The notes: generated by a model from the sequence alone, not told the origin. 64,000 nt of DNA from Syntrophaceae bacterium (GCA_018436925.1 JAHDKI010000010.1:1-64000); one strand, 5' to 3'. Counted from the stretch's first letter, positions 16,869-25,854 are shown. A program made the numbers and translations.

Positions 16869-17579
16869 TTAGTCTTCCTGTTCCTGCAGGCGACGCTGCT
16901 GTTCAACCTCCCGAGCCATTTTCTCGGCCTGTTTACGCATCTCATCGGCATCGCCCTCGCGGACGGCTTTCCGAAAATCATCCGCACTTTGCCTGTCTAT
17001 GCCGGACCAGCCCCCCATGCGCGCGGCCATCTGCCGCCCCCGATATTGCGCCGACAGACCCAGCAGTGCAATGATCAAGGCCAGAAGGCCGAAGACCAGC
17101 CAGGCTTTCTGAGAGGGGATGCCGTGGACATGAATGCTGGCCGCGACGGTGTAATAGGCCATAATCGCCATGTTGATCACGATGCCCGCATAAGGAATAT
17201 AGCCCAGAATCGACGTAATGGGTGAAAGCGCAGCAAGGTAGGCGCAGCATCGGTATGCCGTTTCATAATCTTCCTGCGAACCCATAAGTTTCCAGATCAC
17301 AAACAAAATGGCCGCCCCGATGAAGCTTCCGACCGCAAAGGCAATCGGCATAAAAAGGATCATGCCGAAACCGCCCATCATCCCGCGGCCGTAGCCCAGG
17401 CCGACCATGTTCAGTATGGCCTGAATAATTCCGGAGATCAGCCCCATGATGACGACAAAAACAAGCGGCTCCAGAAAGCCCCCTGTTTTAGGCATCGCTT
17501 GAAAAAATTCGGCGGGCTTGGTGACGACATTCACCGCGGTGCCCGGCATGGCTGCGAAGTTGATGTCTTTTGGTTCCAT
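16869..17579 (-). CDS. Yip1-domain membrane protein
   Basis: 236 residues from ATG 17579 with AGGAGGAG upstream. The N-terminal cytosolic stretch (about 1-35, VVTKPAEFFQAMPKTGGFLEP) is the typical lead-in of bacterial Yip1-family proteins. Five hydrophobic segments follow between about 40 and 190. A highly charged, helix-prone tail (about 200-236, rich in Arg, Glu and Gln) is a likely coiled coil. The family's bacterial role is unknown. It lies downstream of the heme operon on the same strand, separated by hairpins at 17685-17724. Confidence 0.75.
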   Translation of the reverse strand: MEPKDINFAAMPGTAVNVVTKPAEFFQAMPKTGGFLEPLVFVVIMGLISGIIQAILNMVGLGYGRGMMGGFGMILFMPIAFAVGSFIGAAILFVIWKLMGSQEDYETAYRCCAYLAALSPITSILGYIPYAGIVINMAIMAYYTVAASIHVHGIPSQKAWLVFGLLALIIALLGLSAQYRGRQMAARMGGWSGIDRQSADDFRKAVREGDADEMRKQAEKMAREVEQQRRLQEQED

Positions 17580-17684
17580 GGTCTCCTCCTTTTTTAAGTT
17601 TCGGAAGTTAGGCACGTACAACGAAACGCTCTTAAGAATGCGCCTTCTGAACTAATATTTCATCAACGACGAACGATTGATTCC

Positions 17685-17724
17685 CGGACGGCATAACGCT
17701 TTACCGTCCGACGCTTTGCGTCGG
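17685..17724 (-). other. Two overlapping perfect hairpins at the end of the heme operon
   Basis: CGGACGG (17685-17691) pairs with CCGTCCG (17704-17710), and CCGACGC (17708-17714) pairs with GCGTCGG (17718-17724). They share CCG at 17708-17710, so the two stems compete or stack. They start six bases after the last heme gene. No T-tract is present. Confidence 0.5.
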
Positions 17725-17729
17725 TGATT

Positions 17730-18179
17730 CTACACACTGAACGTTGCGTCGATTTTAAAGACTTTCGTCGTCCGCATATCCAGAATATCGGTGACGCCGG
17801 TTTTATCTTTGAGATCGTCAAGAAAAGCGGTCAGTTCCGGGGCGGAGGGCGCGCTCACGGTGAACCAGATATTATAATCGTGGGACCGGCGGTAATTATG
17901 CGTGACGTTTTTGCTGCGATTGACTATAGACACAAACGCTTCGATTTTTTCTTCCGGAACGCGCGCCGCGCACAAGGCGCTCACCCGTCCAAGTGTCGGG
18001 CCGTCGAAAACCGCGCCGATCCGGCGGATAACCCCATCGTTTTTGAGTTTTTGAACTCTTGAGAGCACATCGTCCTCGCTGATTCCGAGACGGTCCGCGA
18101 TAATCCGATACGGCCGCTCCTCAAGCGGAAACTCTTTCTGAAGAATGTTCAGTATTTTTTTATCGATATTGTCCATCAT
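17730..18179 (-). CDS. Siroheme decarboxylase subunit (AhbA/AhbB, Lrp/AsnC-like)
   Basis: 149 residues. An N-terminal winged helix (about 1-60: DNIDKKILNILQKEFPL, ADRLGISEDDVLSRVQKL) is joined to a ferredoxin-like half with THNYRRSHDYNIWFTV near 95-110. That HNY....YN.WFT block is characteristic of AhbA, AhbB and the related NirD/L/G/H proteins, which decarboxylate siroheme to 12,18-didecarboxysiroheme rather than act as ordinary regulators. Characterised AhbA and AhbB work as a pair; only one copy is seen here, and I cannot say which of the two it is. An inverted-repeat element sits immediately upstream, and no strong ribosome-binding site is left. Confidence 0.8.
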   Translation of the reverse strand: MMDNIDKKILNILQKEFPLEERPYRIIADRLGISEDDVLSRVQKLKNDGVIRRIGAVFDGPTLGRVSALCAARVPEEKIEAFVSIVNRSKNVTHNYRRSHDYNIWFTVSAPSAPELTAFLDDLKDKTGVTDILDMRTTKVFKIDATFSV

Positions 18180-18193
18180 CTGTGACCATTACT

Positions 18194-18218
18194 GTCATTC
18201 CGGCGAAAGCCGGAATCC
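18194..18218. repeat. Palindromic 25-bp repeat, left copy
   Basis: The unit is an internal palindrome built on ATTCCGGC-GAAA-GCCGGAAT. An inverted copy lies at 18518-18542. Similar REP-like units (CATTCCGGCGAAAGCCGG...) are widespread in proteobacterial intergenic DNA. It starts 15 bases upstream of the AhbA/B start codon. Confidence 0.8.
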
Positions 18219-18220
18219 GG

Positions 18221-18503
18221 CTATAATATCTCCGGATATAAATCATTCCAATGCGGGTAACTATTTTCTATAAGGTTGAGTTTCCAATCCCTTTTCCACG
18301 ACTTTATCCTTTTTTCCCTTTCTATCGCTGATTGGATATTCTCATGAAGCTCATACCACACCAAATGATAAATCTGATAGCGCTTCGTGAAACCTTCAAC
18401 AAAATGATTCTTAGGCTCCCAAACACGCTTAACAAGATCCGACGTTACCCCCAGTCCCCTTTCTTCGACATGCCATTATATATACGGCTGGTTGCCCGAC
18501 CAT
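18221..18503 (-). pseudogene. Broken GIY-YIG endonuclease (UvrC/Slx1-type domain, YhbQ-like)
   Basis: Read leftward from ATG 18503, the first frame gives MVGQPAVYIMACRRKGT. A small deletion with a frameshift near 18450 then removes the YIG tyrosine. The next frame resumes with GVTSDLVKRVWEPKNHF, then EGFTKRYQIYHLVWYE, AIEREKRIKSWKRDWK and NSYPHWNDLYPEIL to TAG at 18223-18221. These are the characteristic blocks of single-domain GIY-YIG proteins of about 95 residues. With the catalytic YIG half missing, the gene is dead. Its ribosome-binding site AGGAA abuts one repeat, and its stop codon lies three bases from the other. Confidence 0.85.
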
Positions 18504-18517
18504 TTCGGTTTTTTCCT

Positions 18518-18542
18518 GGATTCCGGCTTTCGCCGGAATGAC
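18518..18542. repeat. Palindromic 25-bp repeat, right copy (inverted)
   Basis: Exact reverse complement of 18194-18218. Together the two copies bound a 349-bp unit (18194-18542) whose only content is the GIY-YIG pseudogene. The unit is wedged between ahbD and the AhbA/B gene. No target-site duplication is obvious. Confidence 0.8.
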
Positions 18543-18562
18543 ACACCTCGCAAAAGATAGCC

Positions 18563-19633
18563 TCAGCGTCGCGGCTGATAGAGGCACAGCGGCTCTTCGG
18601 CCAGATAGTCCCCCGTCGCCTCAAACGCCCGCGCACGGCATCCGCCGCAGACCTTGATAAACTCGCAGCGTCCGCACTTGCCGCCGTATTTTGAATAATC
18701 GCGCAGATTGCAAAACACCTCCGATTGTTCCCAGATCTCTTGGAAGCTTTTTTCACGCACATTGCCGCAGTCGAGTTCCAGGTATCCGCAGGGCTGCACC
18801 TGTCCGACATGGGAAATGAAACAAAATGAAATGCCGCCCAGACAGCCGCGCGTCGATTCGTGAAAATGCCCGCCGACTTTCTTGACCGGTTTTTGGCCTT
18901 TGGGTTTGTTTTGGCGCATAATGCGGAAATAGTGGGGGGCGCAAGTGGCTTTGAGCTGAATTTCACAGGTCAGGCTCTCTTCGTAAAACCAATGAAGCGT
19001 CTCTTCATAGTCGGCGGCGGTGATCGCCTGCTGGGCCAGATCTTTACCGCGCCCGGTGGGCACCAGCAAGAAGATGTGATGCGCGGCCGCGCCGATCCGA
19101 AGCGCCATATCGTGAATGTCTTTGATCTGATGCAGATTGGTATTGGTGATCGTCGTGTTGATCTGAAATTCCATGCCCGCACTCTTCATCGCCTCGATGC
19201 CGCGCATCGCGCCGTCGAACGCGCCTTTTTCCTGGCGGAATGCGTCATGGCTTGCCGCATCCGGCCCGTCGATGCTGATGCTCACGCGCTGAATGCCGCT
19301 TTCGATCATTTTTTTTGCAACGGCTTCATCGACCAGCGTGCCGTTGGTCGCCAGTACCATGCGCAGACCTTTGGACGTCCCGTAAGCGGCGATTTCAAAA
19401 ATATCCGGCCGCAAAAGCGGCTCGCCGCCGGTCAGAATAATCACCGGTTGAGCTACACTTGCAATATCGTCAAGAAGGCGAAGGCACTCAGCGGTGGAAA
19501 ACTCCTCCGGATAAGGCCCCAGATGGGACGCGGCGCGGCAATGCACACAGCTGAGATTGCAGCTGCGCGTCACCTCCCACGCGATCATGCGGCAGATATG
19601 TTCATTAGCCAGTCGATTCATCGATGTCGTCAT
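18563..19633 (-). CDS. ahbD: AhbD-type heme synthase (radical SAM, SPASM)
   Basis: 356 residues. The radical SAM cluster motif is RSCNLSCVHC (about 23-32), followed by ILTGGEPLLRPD and SIDGPD. The C-terminus has an auxiliary-cluster motif CGRCEFIKVCGGCRARA and a final Cys near LCLYQP. Within the heme context this fits AhbD, which oxidatively decarboxylates the two propionates of iron-coproporphyrin III to give protoheme. NirJ-like proteins are close relatives, so the specific step relies on neighbours ahbC, hemB and AhbA/B. A 214-base spacer with a large hairpin separates it from hemB. Confidence 0.85.
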   Translation of the reverse strand: MTTSMNRLANEHICRMIAWEVTRSCNLSCVHCRAASHLGPYPEEFSTAECLRLLDDIASVAQPVIILTGGEPLLRPDIFEIAAYGTSKGLRMVLATNGTLVDEAVAKKMIESGIQRVSISIDGPDAASHDAFRQEKGAFDGAMRGIEAMKSAGMEFQINTTITNTNLHQIKDIHDMALRIGAAAHHIFLLVPTGRGKDLAQQAITAADYEETLHWFYEESLTCEIQLKATCAPHYFRIMRQNKPKGQKPVKKVGGHFHESTRGCLGGISFCFISHVGQVQPCGYLELDCGNVREKSFQEIWEQSEVFCNLRDYSKYGGKCGRCEFIKVCGGCRARAFEATGDYLAEEPLCLYQPRR

Positions 19634-19739
19634 ATAAATACTTCCCGTCCGGATTCACTTCACTGGTTCAAGCTTGTGGCTGAACTGAAATATTTTATTC
19701 AGTCCGCATGACTTAAACCAGCAGAAATCTTTAGAACAA

Positions 19740-19857
19740 AGGCCGTTCAGAATGCTCAGAAGCAAGGCGCGCGAGAACCGCGAGCGGAGCGTATATGTTC
19801 ATACGTGAGCATCGCGGCTCGCTGCGCAACGCAGCTTATGAGCGTTATCAACGGCCT
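19740..19857 (-). repeat. Long nested inverted repeat overlapping the hemB stop codon
   Basis: Outer arms AGGCCGTT (19740-19747) and AACGGCCT (19850-19857) are perfect. Inside are a second pair (GCTCA near 19755 with TGAGC near 19840) and a central stem around CGTATATGTTCATACG (19790-19805), so the whole 118 bases can fold into one rod. The hemB stop codon (19848-19850) lies in the outer arm. I recall similar rods in deltaproteobacterial intergenic regions, but cannot name the family. Confidence 0.6.
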
Positions 19858-20825
19858 GCCAGGCATTTCGCCAGATCCTTCGCCCAGTAGGTAATGAGTA
19901 TATCCGCGCCGGCGCGCTTGATGGCGGTGACGCTCTCCATCATCGCTTTTTCTTCGTCGAGCCAGCCCTGTTTTGCTGCGGCCTTGATCATGGCGTACTC
20001 GCCGCTCACGTTATACGCGGCAAGCGGCAGATCGAATTCCTGTTTGGCGCGGCAAATGATGTCCAGATACGGAAGGGCCGGCTTGACCATGATGATGTCC
20101 GCGCCTTCGTTGACATCCAGCGAGATTTCCCGGATCGCTTCGTCGGCATTGGACGGGTCCATTTGATAGGCCTTGCGGTCGCCGAACTGCGGCGCGCTTT
20201 GGGCCGCTTCGCGAAACGGGCCGTAAAATGCCGATGCGTACTTTGCCGAATAGGCCATGATGGGAAGGTCTTCAAATCCGTTTTCATCGAGCGCCTCACG
20301 GATGGCGGCAATCTGGCCGTCCATCATCGCCGAAGGCGCGACCATGTCCGCTCCTGCTTTGGCTTGAGACAGGGCCGTCTCGGCGAGCACTTCGATCGTT
20401 TCATCGTTCAATACCTTGCCCTTTTCAATGATGCCGCAATGGCCGTGGCTTGTGTATTCACACAAGCAGACATCGGTGACGATCAGAAGATCCGGCAGCT
20501 CGTGTTTGATTTTTTTCACCGCCTGCTGAACGATGCCGTCTGCGGCAAACGCGCCGGTTCCCTGCTCGTCTTTTTTCGCCGGAATGCCGAAAAGCAAAAT
20601 CGCCGGAATGCCCAGCTCGAAGGCTGCGCGCGCTTCTTTCACAAGATGATCGACCGACAGTTGGAACTGTCCCGGCATGGAAGCAATGGGTTTTTTAATG
20701 TCCCTGCCGGACACCGCAAAAAGCGGATAGACCAGATCGTCCACGCTCAAACGGGTTTCACGAATCAGTCTGCGGAAATGATCATTTTTTCTTAATCTGC
20801 GGCCGCGATATTCGGGAAATTGCAT
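19848..20825 (-). CDS. hemB: Porphobilinogen synthase (5-aminolevulinate dehydratase)
   Basis: 325 residues, usual length. The zinc-site segment is [14 protein letters not shown] (about 121-134), with the three Cys of zinc-dependent enzymes. The two Schiff-base lysines lie in [14 protein letters not shown] and [11 protein letters not shown], and [11 protein letters not shown] follows. It condenses two 5-aminolevulinates into porphobilinogen in the cytosol. ATG 20825 is preceded by AAGGAG, ten bases after the ahbC stop codon. It is the seventh gene in the heme operon. Confidence 0.97.
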   Translation of the reverse strand: MQFPEYRGRRLRKNDHFRRLIRETRLSVDDLVYPLFAVSGRDIKKPIASMPGQFQLSVDHLVKEARAAFELGIPAILLFGIPAKKDEQGTGAFAADGIVQQAVKKIKHELPDLLIVTDVCLCEYTSHGHCGIIEKGKVLNDETIEVLAETALSQAKAGADMVAPSAMMDGQIAAIREALDENGFEDLPIMAYSAKYASAFYGPFREAAQSAPQFGDRKAYQMDPSNADEAIREISLDVNEGADIIMVKPALPYLDIICRAKQEFDLPLAAYNVSGEYAMIKAAAKQGWLDEEKAMMESVTAIKRAGADILITYWAKDLAKCLAGR

Positions 20826-20835
20826 GGTTTGCTCC

Positions 20836-22017
20836 TTACTTTCCGGATATTTCCTGATCGGTTAAATAGCAGGCCGGGTCTTCGCCCCAAACGTCGCCTG
20901 CCGCCTCCGCGCGCGCGCGGAAATTACCGCCGCACACCGACAGCCACACGCAAGACGCGCAACGGCCGGTGACATGCTTTTTCTTGTCTTTTAATTTCAT
21001 GAGGAACTCGTTTTTTCCGTCCGTCCAGATTTCGCTGAAGGGCCGGTTTCGAACATTGCCCAAAGGACGGTTGCGCCAGAACTGGTCGGGATAGACTTCA
21101 CCGTCCCAGCTCACGCACCCGATGCCCACGCCGGTGGAATTGCCCTCGTTCATTTCCAGAAGCTCCAGAATCTCGGCGGCGCGAGCCGGGTCTTTGGACT
21201 TCATTTTCAAATACAGATAAGGCCCGTCGGCGTGATTGTCCACCGTGAGGATTTCCGGCGCAAGACCGTCGTCAAACATTTCCTTGGTTTTGTCGGCGAT
21301 CAGATCCAGAAGCCTTCGCGACTCGTCATGCGTTAAATCTTCCTCGCGCAGCTTCGAACCGCGGCCGGTGTAAACCAGATGGTAAAAACACATCCTCTCG
21401 ATTTTCTCCTGCCTCATCAAATCGAACATGTCCGGCACATCTGCAAGATTATGTTTGTTGACCGTGAATCGCAAGCCCACCTTGATACCCGCTTCCCTGC
21501 AGTTGCGAATGCCTTCAATAGCCTTTTCAAACGCGCCTTTTGACCCCCGGAAACGGTCGTGCGTCTTTTGCAGGCCGTCGAGGCTCACGCCCACGTAAGA
21601 CAAACCGATTTTCTTGAGTTTCGCCGCGATGTCTTTCGTAATCAGCGTGCCGTTGGTGGAGATGACCGCACGCATGCCTTTTTCCGTCGCATACTGGGCA
21701 AGCTCCGGCAGATCGGGACGCATCAACGGTTCGCCGCCGGAAAACAGCAGCACCGGCGATCCGAAGGCCGCCAGATCGTCGATCATCGCTTTGGCTTCAT
21801 CCGTCGTCAGTTCATCGGGGTAATCGATGTCGGCGGAGTTGGAGTAGCAGTGGATGCATTTTAAATTGCAGCGGCGCGTCATGTTCCAGACGACCACCGG
21901 TTTTTTATCCGCTGAAAATTGCAGCAGGTGAGACGGCAGCTTGCCTGAGTGCCGGTTGTAGCGCAGCACGTCGGAGGGTTCCACCGCCCCGCAATAGAGT
22001 TTTGAAATGCCGATCAT
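20836..22017 (-). CDS. ahbC: AhbC-type 12,18-didecarboxysiroheme deacetylase (radical SAM, SPASM)
   Basis: 393 residues. Conserved N-terminus ([20 protein letters not shown]), then radical SAM motif [10 protein letters not shown] (about 48-57) and [13 protein letters not shown]. The C-terminal half carries [13 protein letters not shown] and [17 protein letters not shown] for an auxiliary cluster. AhbC removes the acetate side chains of didecarboxysiroheme to give Fe-coproporphyrin III in the siroheme-dependent heme route. Its ATG overlaps the cobA-hemD stop codon by four bases (ATGA), so translation is coupled to the enzyme that makes the siroheme precursor. Confidence 0.9.
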   Translation of the reverse strand: MIGISKLYCGAVEPSDVLRYNRHSGKLPSHLLQFSADKKPVVVWNMTRRCNLKCIHCYSNSADIDYPDELTTDEAKAMIDDLAAFGSPVLLFSGGEPLMRPDLPELAQYATEKGMRAVISTNGTLITKDIAAKLKKIGLSYVGVSLDGLQKTHDRFRGSKGAFEKAIEGIRNCREAGIKVGLRFTVNKHNLADVPDMFDLMRQEKIERMCFYHLVYTGRGSKLREEDLTHDESRRLLDLIADKTKEMFDDGLAPEILTVDNHADGPYLYLKMKSKDPARAAEILELLEMNEGNSTGVGIGCVSWDGEVYPDQFWRNRPLGNVRNRPFSEIWTDGKNEFLMKLKDKKKHVTGRCASCVWLSVCGGNFRARAEAAGDVWGEDPACYLTDQEISGK

Positions 22018-23561
22018 CGTTCCTTCCCTTCAAGCTTGAGCTGATGCCTCACCAAAGAGGCAACCAGGCCTTCCATCGTGTATTCGTCCTGCTCGATGTC
22101 GACGGAAAACCCCGCTTTCTTAGCCGTCGCGGCCGTCACCGGGCCAATGCAGGCAATTTTGACGTCCGGGGGCAATTTATAGTCGGGCCCCATGATCTCG
22201 ACAAAATTCGTCACGGTCGAGGAACTGGTAAACGTAAGCATTTGCACCTCGCCCGCCTCGATACGGGATGCGAGCTCTTCTTTTTTTCTGCCGGAGTTGA
22301 CCGTCCGGTAGGTTGCCGCTACGACGACTCCGGCGCCCATTTTTGCGAGCCCTTCAGGCAGAATGTCGCGGGCCTTTTCCGCGCGCGGAATCAGAATCTT
22401 TGCGCCGGTCAGATCCATCGCCGCAAACGATTTCAAAATGCCTTCGGCGATATAGTCTTGGGGCACCAGATCGACGCGAACGCCCCGATCTTCAACTTGC
22501 TTTGCGGTCGCCGGACCGATGCAGCAGATTTTTCTGCCCTTGAGGTCGCGAACATCGCGGCCTTTTTGCTTGAGTCGATCAAAGAAGAATTGCACGCCGT
22601 TGGCGCTGGTGAAAATGAGCCAGTCGAAGGTGTCCAGGGTTTCAAGCGCCGCGTCCAGGTCACTCCAGGCCGCTGGCGGCTCGATGGCGATCGTCGGAAA
22701 TGCGATGGGATTCGCCCCTTCGGCCGCAAGCAATCTGGCCAGATCGTCCACCTGGCGCTCGGGTCTCGTAATGACCACGCCCATGCCGAACAGAGGTTTG
22801 CCGTCAAACCAGCCAAGCGTTTCGCGCAGCCCCACTACTTCGCCCACCACTAAAATCGCGGGCGGCTTGAATTGATTGATGCGGGCCATCTCGACGATGC
22901 CGCCCAGCGTCCCGGTAAGACTTTGCTGGTGCGGCGTGGTGCCCCGCCGGATGAGCGCCGCAGGCGTGTCGGGCGACTTGCCCCGCGAAATCAACGCATC
23001 GGTAATCTGCGCAAGATTTTTCACGCCCATCAAAAACACGAGCGTTCCGATCCCGCACAAAGCCTGCCAATCGATATCGCTTTTTTCCTTGGTCGGATCT
23101 TCATGGCCGGTGATAAACGCGACGGTGGACGTAAGCCCCCGATGCGTGAGCGGAATGCCCGCATAAGCGGGCACGGCAATGGCGGAAGTCACGCCCGGAA
23201 TCACTTCAAAGGGAATGTTGTTTGCAGCCAGAACTTCGGCTTCCTCGCCGCCGCGCCCGAAGATAAACGGATCGCCGCCTTTCAGGCGCGCCACGGTGTG
23301 ACCCTCCAGGGCTTCTCCGGCCAGAAGCGCGTTAATCGAATCCTGAGACAGCGTGTGATCGCCGCCCTGCTTGCCCGCATAAATGAATCGCGCGTTTGCA
23401 GGCGCATACTTGAGGAGTTCCTCATTCACCAGATTATCGTATATCACGACATCGGCCAGACGAAGGGCTTCGACCGCCTTGAGCGTAATCAGCCCCGGAT
23501 CCCCCGGCCCCGCGCCGATGATAGACACTTTTCCAGGTTTTGTTTTTGTCATTTTCAGCAC
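22014..23561 (-). CDS. cobA-hemD: Uroporphyrinogen-III C-methyltransferase / uroporphyrinogen-III synthase fusion
   Basis: 515 residues starting at GTG 23561 (GGAG five bases upstream, inside hemC). Residues about 8-250 are the SAM-dependent methyltransferase (VSIIGAGPGDPGLITLKA, GGDPFIFGRGGEEAEVL, TGHEDPTK). About 258-505 is the HemD synthase (VVITRPERQVDDLA, IFTSANGVQFF, TFTSSSTVTNF). The fusion closes the tetrapyrrole ring and makes precorrin-2, the branch point to siroheme and cobalamin. It overlaps hemC by seven bases and ahbC by four. Such fusions are common in Clostridia and Deltaproteobacteria. Confidence 0.95.
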   Translation of the reverse strand: MLKMTKTKPGKVSIIGAGPGDPGLITLKAVEALRLADVVIYDNLVNEELLKYAPANARFIYAGKQGGDHTLSQDSINALLAGEALEGHTVARLKGGDPFIFGRGGEEAEVLAANNIPFEVIPGVTSAIAVPAYAGIPLTHRGLTSTVAFITGHEDPTKEKSDIDWQALCGIGTLVFLMGVKNLAQITDALISRGKSPDTPAALIRRGTTPHQQSLTGTLGGIVEMARINQFKPPAILVVGEVVGLRETLGWFDGKPLFGMGVVITRPERQVDDLARLLAAEGANPIAFPTIAIEPPAAWSDLDAALETLDTFDWLIFTSANGVQFFFDRLKQKGRDVRDLKGRKICCIGPATAKQVEDRGVRVDLVPQDYIAEGILKSFAAMDLTGAKILIPRAEKARDILPEGLAKMGAGVVVAATYRTVNSGRKKEELASRIEAGEVQMLTFTSSSTVTNFVEIMGPDYKLPPDVKIACIGPVTAATAKKAGFSVDIEQDEYTMEGLVASLVRHQLKLEGKER

Positions 23562-24469
23562 ATCAACTCCAAAAGGCGCCGCCCGCCTTTTTCCAAAATG
23601 ATCTCGGCAAGCTCGTTACCAAGCGCTTCAGCCTCGCCCGGCTCGCCCCAGACCTTATCGCGCACATAATCGGAGCCGTCGGGCGCCGCCAGAAAGCCTT
23701 CCAACGACAGCCGTCCTTTTTCGATCAGACCGTAAGCGGCAATGGGCAGCCGACAGCCGCCGCCCAGCGCGCGCAGATAGGCGCGCTCCGCTCCGACTTC
23801 GGCCGCGGTGACCGAGTCATTGAGTTTTGCGCAAAGCTCAATGAGCGCCGTGTCGCCCTGCCGCGCCTGCAACCCCAGCGCGCCCTGGCCCACCGCCGGC
23901 AGCATGATTTCCGGCGGCAGAAACTGCGAGATCCGTCCGGCATATCCCAGACGCTTCATGCCGGCCGCCGCGAGGATGACGCCCGTCAAGTTTTCCGTTT
24001 CGATTTTCTTAAGCCGCGTGTCGATGTTGCCTCGAAGGGGAACAATGTCCACATCCGGCATGAAGGATTTGATCTGCGCGCCGCGACGAAGCGACCCGGT
24101 GCCGATTTTCGCGCCTTTGGGCAGAAATTCAAATTTTATATTGCCCCGGGACACCAGCACGTCGCGCATGTCCTCGCGCTTTAAAATCGCAGGGAAAGCC
24201 AGTCCTTCGGGAACCTCGCCGGGAACATCCTTCATGGAATGCACGGCCAGGTCGATGGCGCCCGACAACAGCGCTTCTTCGATTTCTTTGACAAACACGC
24301 CCTGCCCGCCGATTTGCAAAAGCGACACGTCCGCCAGAACGTCGCCTTTGGTTTTAATCACGTCCACCTCGGCTTCCAGGCCGGGGACGATCTTTTGAAG
24401 GCTTGCGATTACCGAATTCGTTTGCGCAAGCGCCAGTTTACTGCCTCGGGTTCCCACTTTAATTTTCAT
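23555..24469 (-). CDS. hemC: Porphobilinogen deaminase (hydroxymethylbilane synthase)
   Basis: 304 residues. The N-terminus IKVGTRGSKLALAQT is canonical, and SMKDVPGEVPEGL and TGSLRRGAQ carry the substrate-binding Asp and Arg residues. Cys239 in LGGGCRLPIAAYG is the attachment residue for the dipyrromethane cofactor. It polymerises four porphobilinogens to hydroxymethylbilane. The preceding spacer (24470-24589) holds a palindromic element and a good AAGGAG-rich leader. Confidence 0.97.
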   Translation of the reverse strand: MKIKVGTRGSKLALAQTNSVIASLQKIVPGLEAEVDVIKTKGDVLADVSLLQIGGQGVFVKEIEEALLSGAIDLAVHSMKDVPGEVPEGLAFPAILKREDMRDVLVSRGNIKFEFLPKGAKIGTGSLRRGAQIKSFMPDVDIVPLRGNIDTRLKKIETENLTGVILAAAGMKRLGYAGRISQFLPPEIMLPAVGQGALGLQARQGDTALIELCAKLNDSVTAAEVGAERAYLRALGGGCRLPIAAYGLIEKGRLSLEGFLAAPDGSDYVRDKVWGEPGEAEALGNELAEIILEKGGRRLLELMC

Positions 24470-24540
24470 ATTAATCTGTTTCCTTTTTGCTCCTTCCTTA
24501 TTTCGAAGGAGGGTCGGAGAGGATTCTTTAAAATCCGCTT

Positions 24541-24585
24541 CAATCCCCCTTTATACCCTAAAGGGCACAGGGAAAAGGGAGATTG
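24541..24585. repeat. C5T3-type palindromic intergenic element
   Basis: CAATCCCCCTTT (24541-24552) pairs with AAAGGGAGATTG (24574-24585) around a 21-base loop, between hemA and hemC. A shorter relative occurs at 44910-44930. It could form a hairpin in the heme mRNA. Confidence 0.6.
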
Positions 24586-24589
24586 AAAT

Positions 24590-25852
24590 TTAATCATCCA
24601 GACGAAAAAGCTGACGCGCCGCCGCGACGATATCGCGCGAATCCAGCTCGGCGCTTTCTTCCTTCATCACCGCAACAGGCGCATGCAGAATTTTATTGAC
24701 AACACCGTTGACCAGCGCTTCCACTTTCTCGCGATCGCCGTTTTGCAGGCCGCCCATCCAATTTTGGGCTTTTTCCAGTTCCTGGCTTACAATGCCTTCG
24801 GCTTTGGTCCGCAGCGATACGATCGTGGGAACGGCTTCAAGTTCCTTAAGCCAATGGACGTAGTTGGCCGTTTCTTCAGTGACGATCGTCTCGGCTTTGA
24901 GCGCTTCGCGCCGGCGGTTTTTGGCGTTTTCATCCACGATGCCCTGCAGATCGTCGATGTTGTATAAAAAAACATTTTCCAATGAATCCACCGCCGGATC
25001 GATATCGCGCGGCACGGCGATATCCACGAAAAACAGCAGGCGGTTCTTACGTTTGCGCAGGCAACGGGCCGCGCTGTCTTCGGTAATGATGTAAGAGGGC
25101 GCGCCGGTGGAACTGATCACAATATCGGCATCGCGCAATGCGTCGTCAAGGGCATCAAGCCCCACGGCCTGCCCGTGGAATTTTTCGGCAAGCGCACTTC
25201 CCTGCGCGGCCGACCGGTTGGCCACAACGATTTCCTCCGCCCCGTTGCCCATCAGATGCAGACAGGTCAGCTCCGCCATTTCACCCGCGCCGATCACCAG
25301 AATTTTCTTTCCGGCAAGCGTCCCGAAGATTTTCTTGGCCAGTTCCACCGCGGCGAAACTCACCGAGACGGGATTGGCCGCGATGCCTGTTTCCGTGCGC
25401 ACCCGCTTGGCGGTGCGAAACGCCCGGTGCAGAAGACGATTGAGCGCCACACCGGTCGCATTTTTTGCCAGAGCGCGGCGATAGGCGTCTTTGACCTGCC
25501 CCAGAATCTGCGCCTCGCCCGTCACCAGCGAATCCAGGCTCGAGGTCACGCGAAACAGATGGCGGATCGCATCTTCGCCCTCATACGCATACAGACACAA
25601 TGCCGTTTCCTCATCGGTCAGCCCCCCCTGACGAGCCAGATAGCGGCACAGCGCGTCCGTTGCTTTGGCATCCTCCACGGCTGCGACGATTTCAATGCGG
25701 TTGCAGGTGGACAGGTAAAGGGCCTCGCGCACGCCTTCCGTGGACAGAAGATCGCCCGGCAATCCGGCCTCCGGATCCTGGCATCCGGCAAACAGTCTTT
25801 CGCGCACGGCAAGCGGCGCGGTTTTATGATTTAATCCGACTAATACAATCAT
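24590..25852 (-). CDS. hemA: Glutamyl-tRNA reductase
   Basis: 420 residues from ATG 25852. A TTG at 25858 overlaps the upstream stop codon and is possible, but ATG 25852 places the catalytic cysteine at residue 50 (STCNRIEIV), as in E. coli. GLNHKTAPLAVRERL is the family N-terminus, KILVIGAGEMAELT the NADPH-binding turn, and the helical dimerisation domain follows. It reduces glutamyl-tRNA(Glu) to glutamate-1-semialdehyde, the entry step of the C5 pathway. The next enzyme (hemL) is not in the window. Confidence 0.97.
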   Translation of the reverse strand: MIVLVGLNHKTAPLAVRERLFAGCQDPEAGLPGDLLSTEGVREALYLSTCNRIEIVAAVEDAKATDALCRYLARQGGLTDEETALCLYAYEGEDAIRHLFRVTSSLDSLVTGEAQILGQVKDAYRRALAKNATGVALNRLLHRAFRTAKRVRTETGIAANPVSVSFAAVELAKKIFGTLAGKKILVIGAGEMAELTCLHLMGNGAEEIVVANRSAAQGSALAEKFHGQAVGLDALDDALRDADIVISSTGAPSYIITEDSAARCLRKRKNRLLFFVDIAVPRDIDPAVDSLENVFLYNIDDLQGIVDENAKNRRREALKAETIVTEETANYVHWLKELEAVPTIVSLRTKAEGIVSQELEKAQNWMGGLQNGDREKVEALVNGVVNKILHAPVAVMKEESAELDSRDIVAAARQLFRLDD

Positions 25853-25854
25853 CG

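Noticed and set aside
18332-18541. Plus-strand 69-codon frame inside the REP-bounded unit
   Set aside because: It is the antisense of the GIY-YIG pseudogene, which explains the sequence much better.
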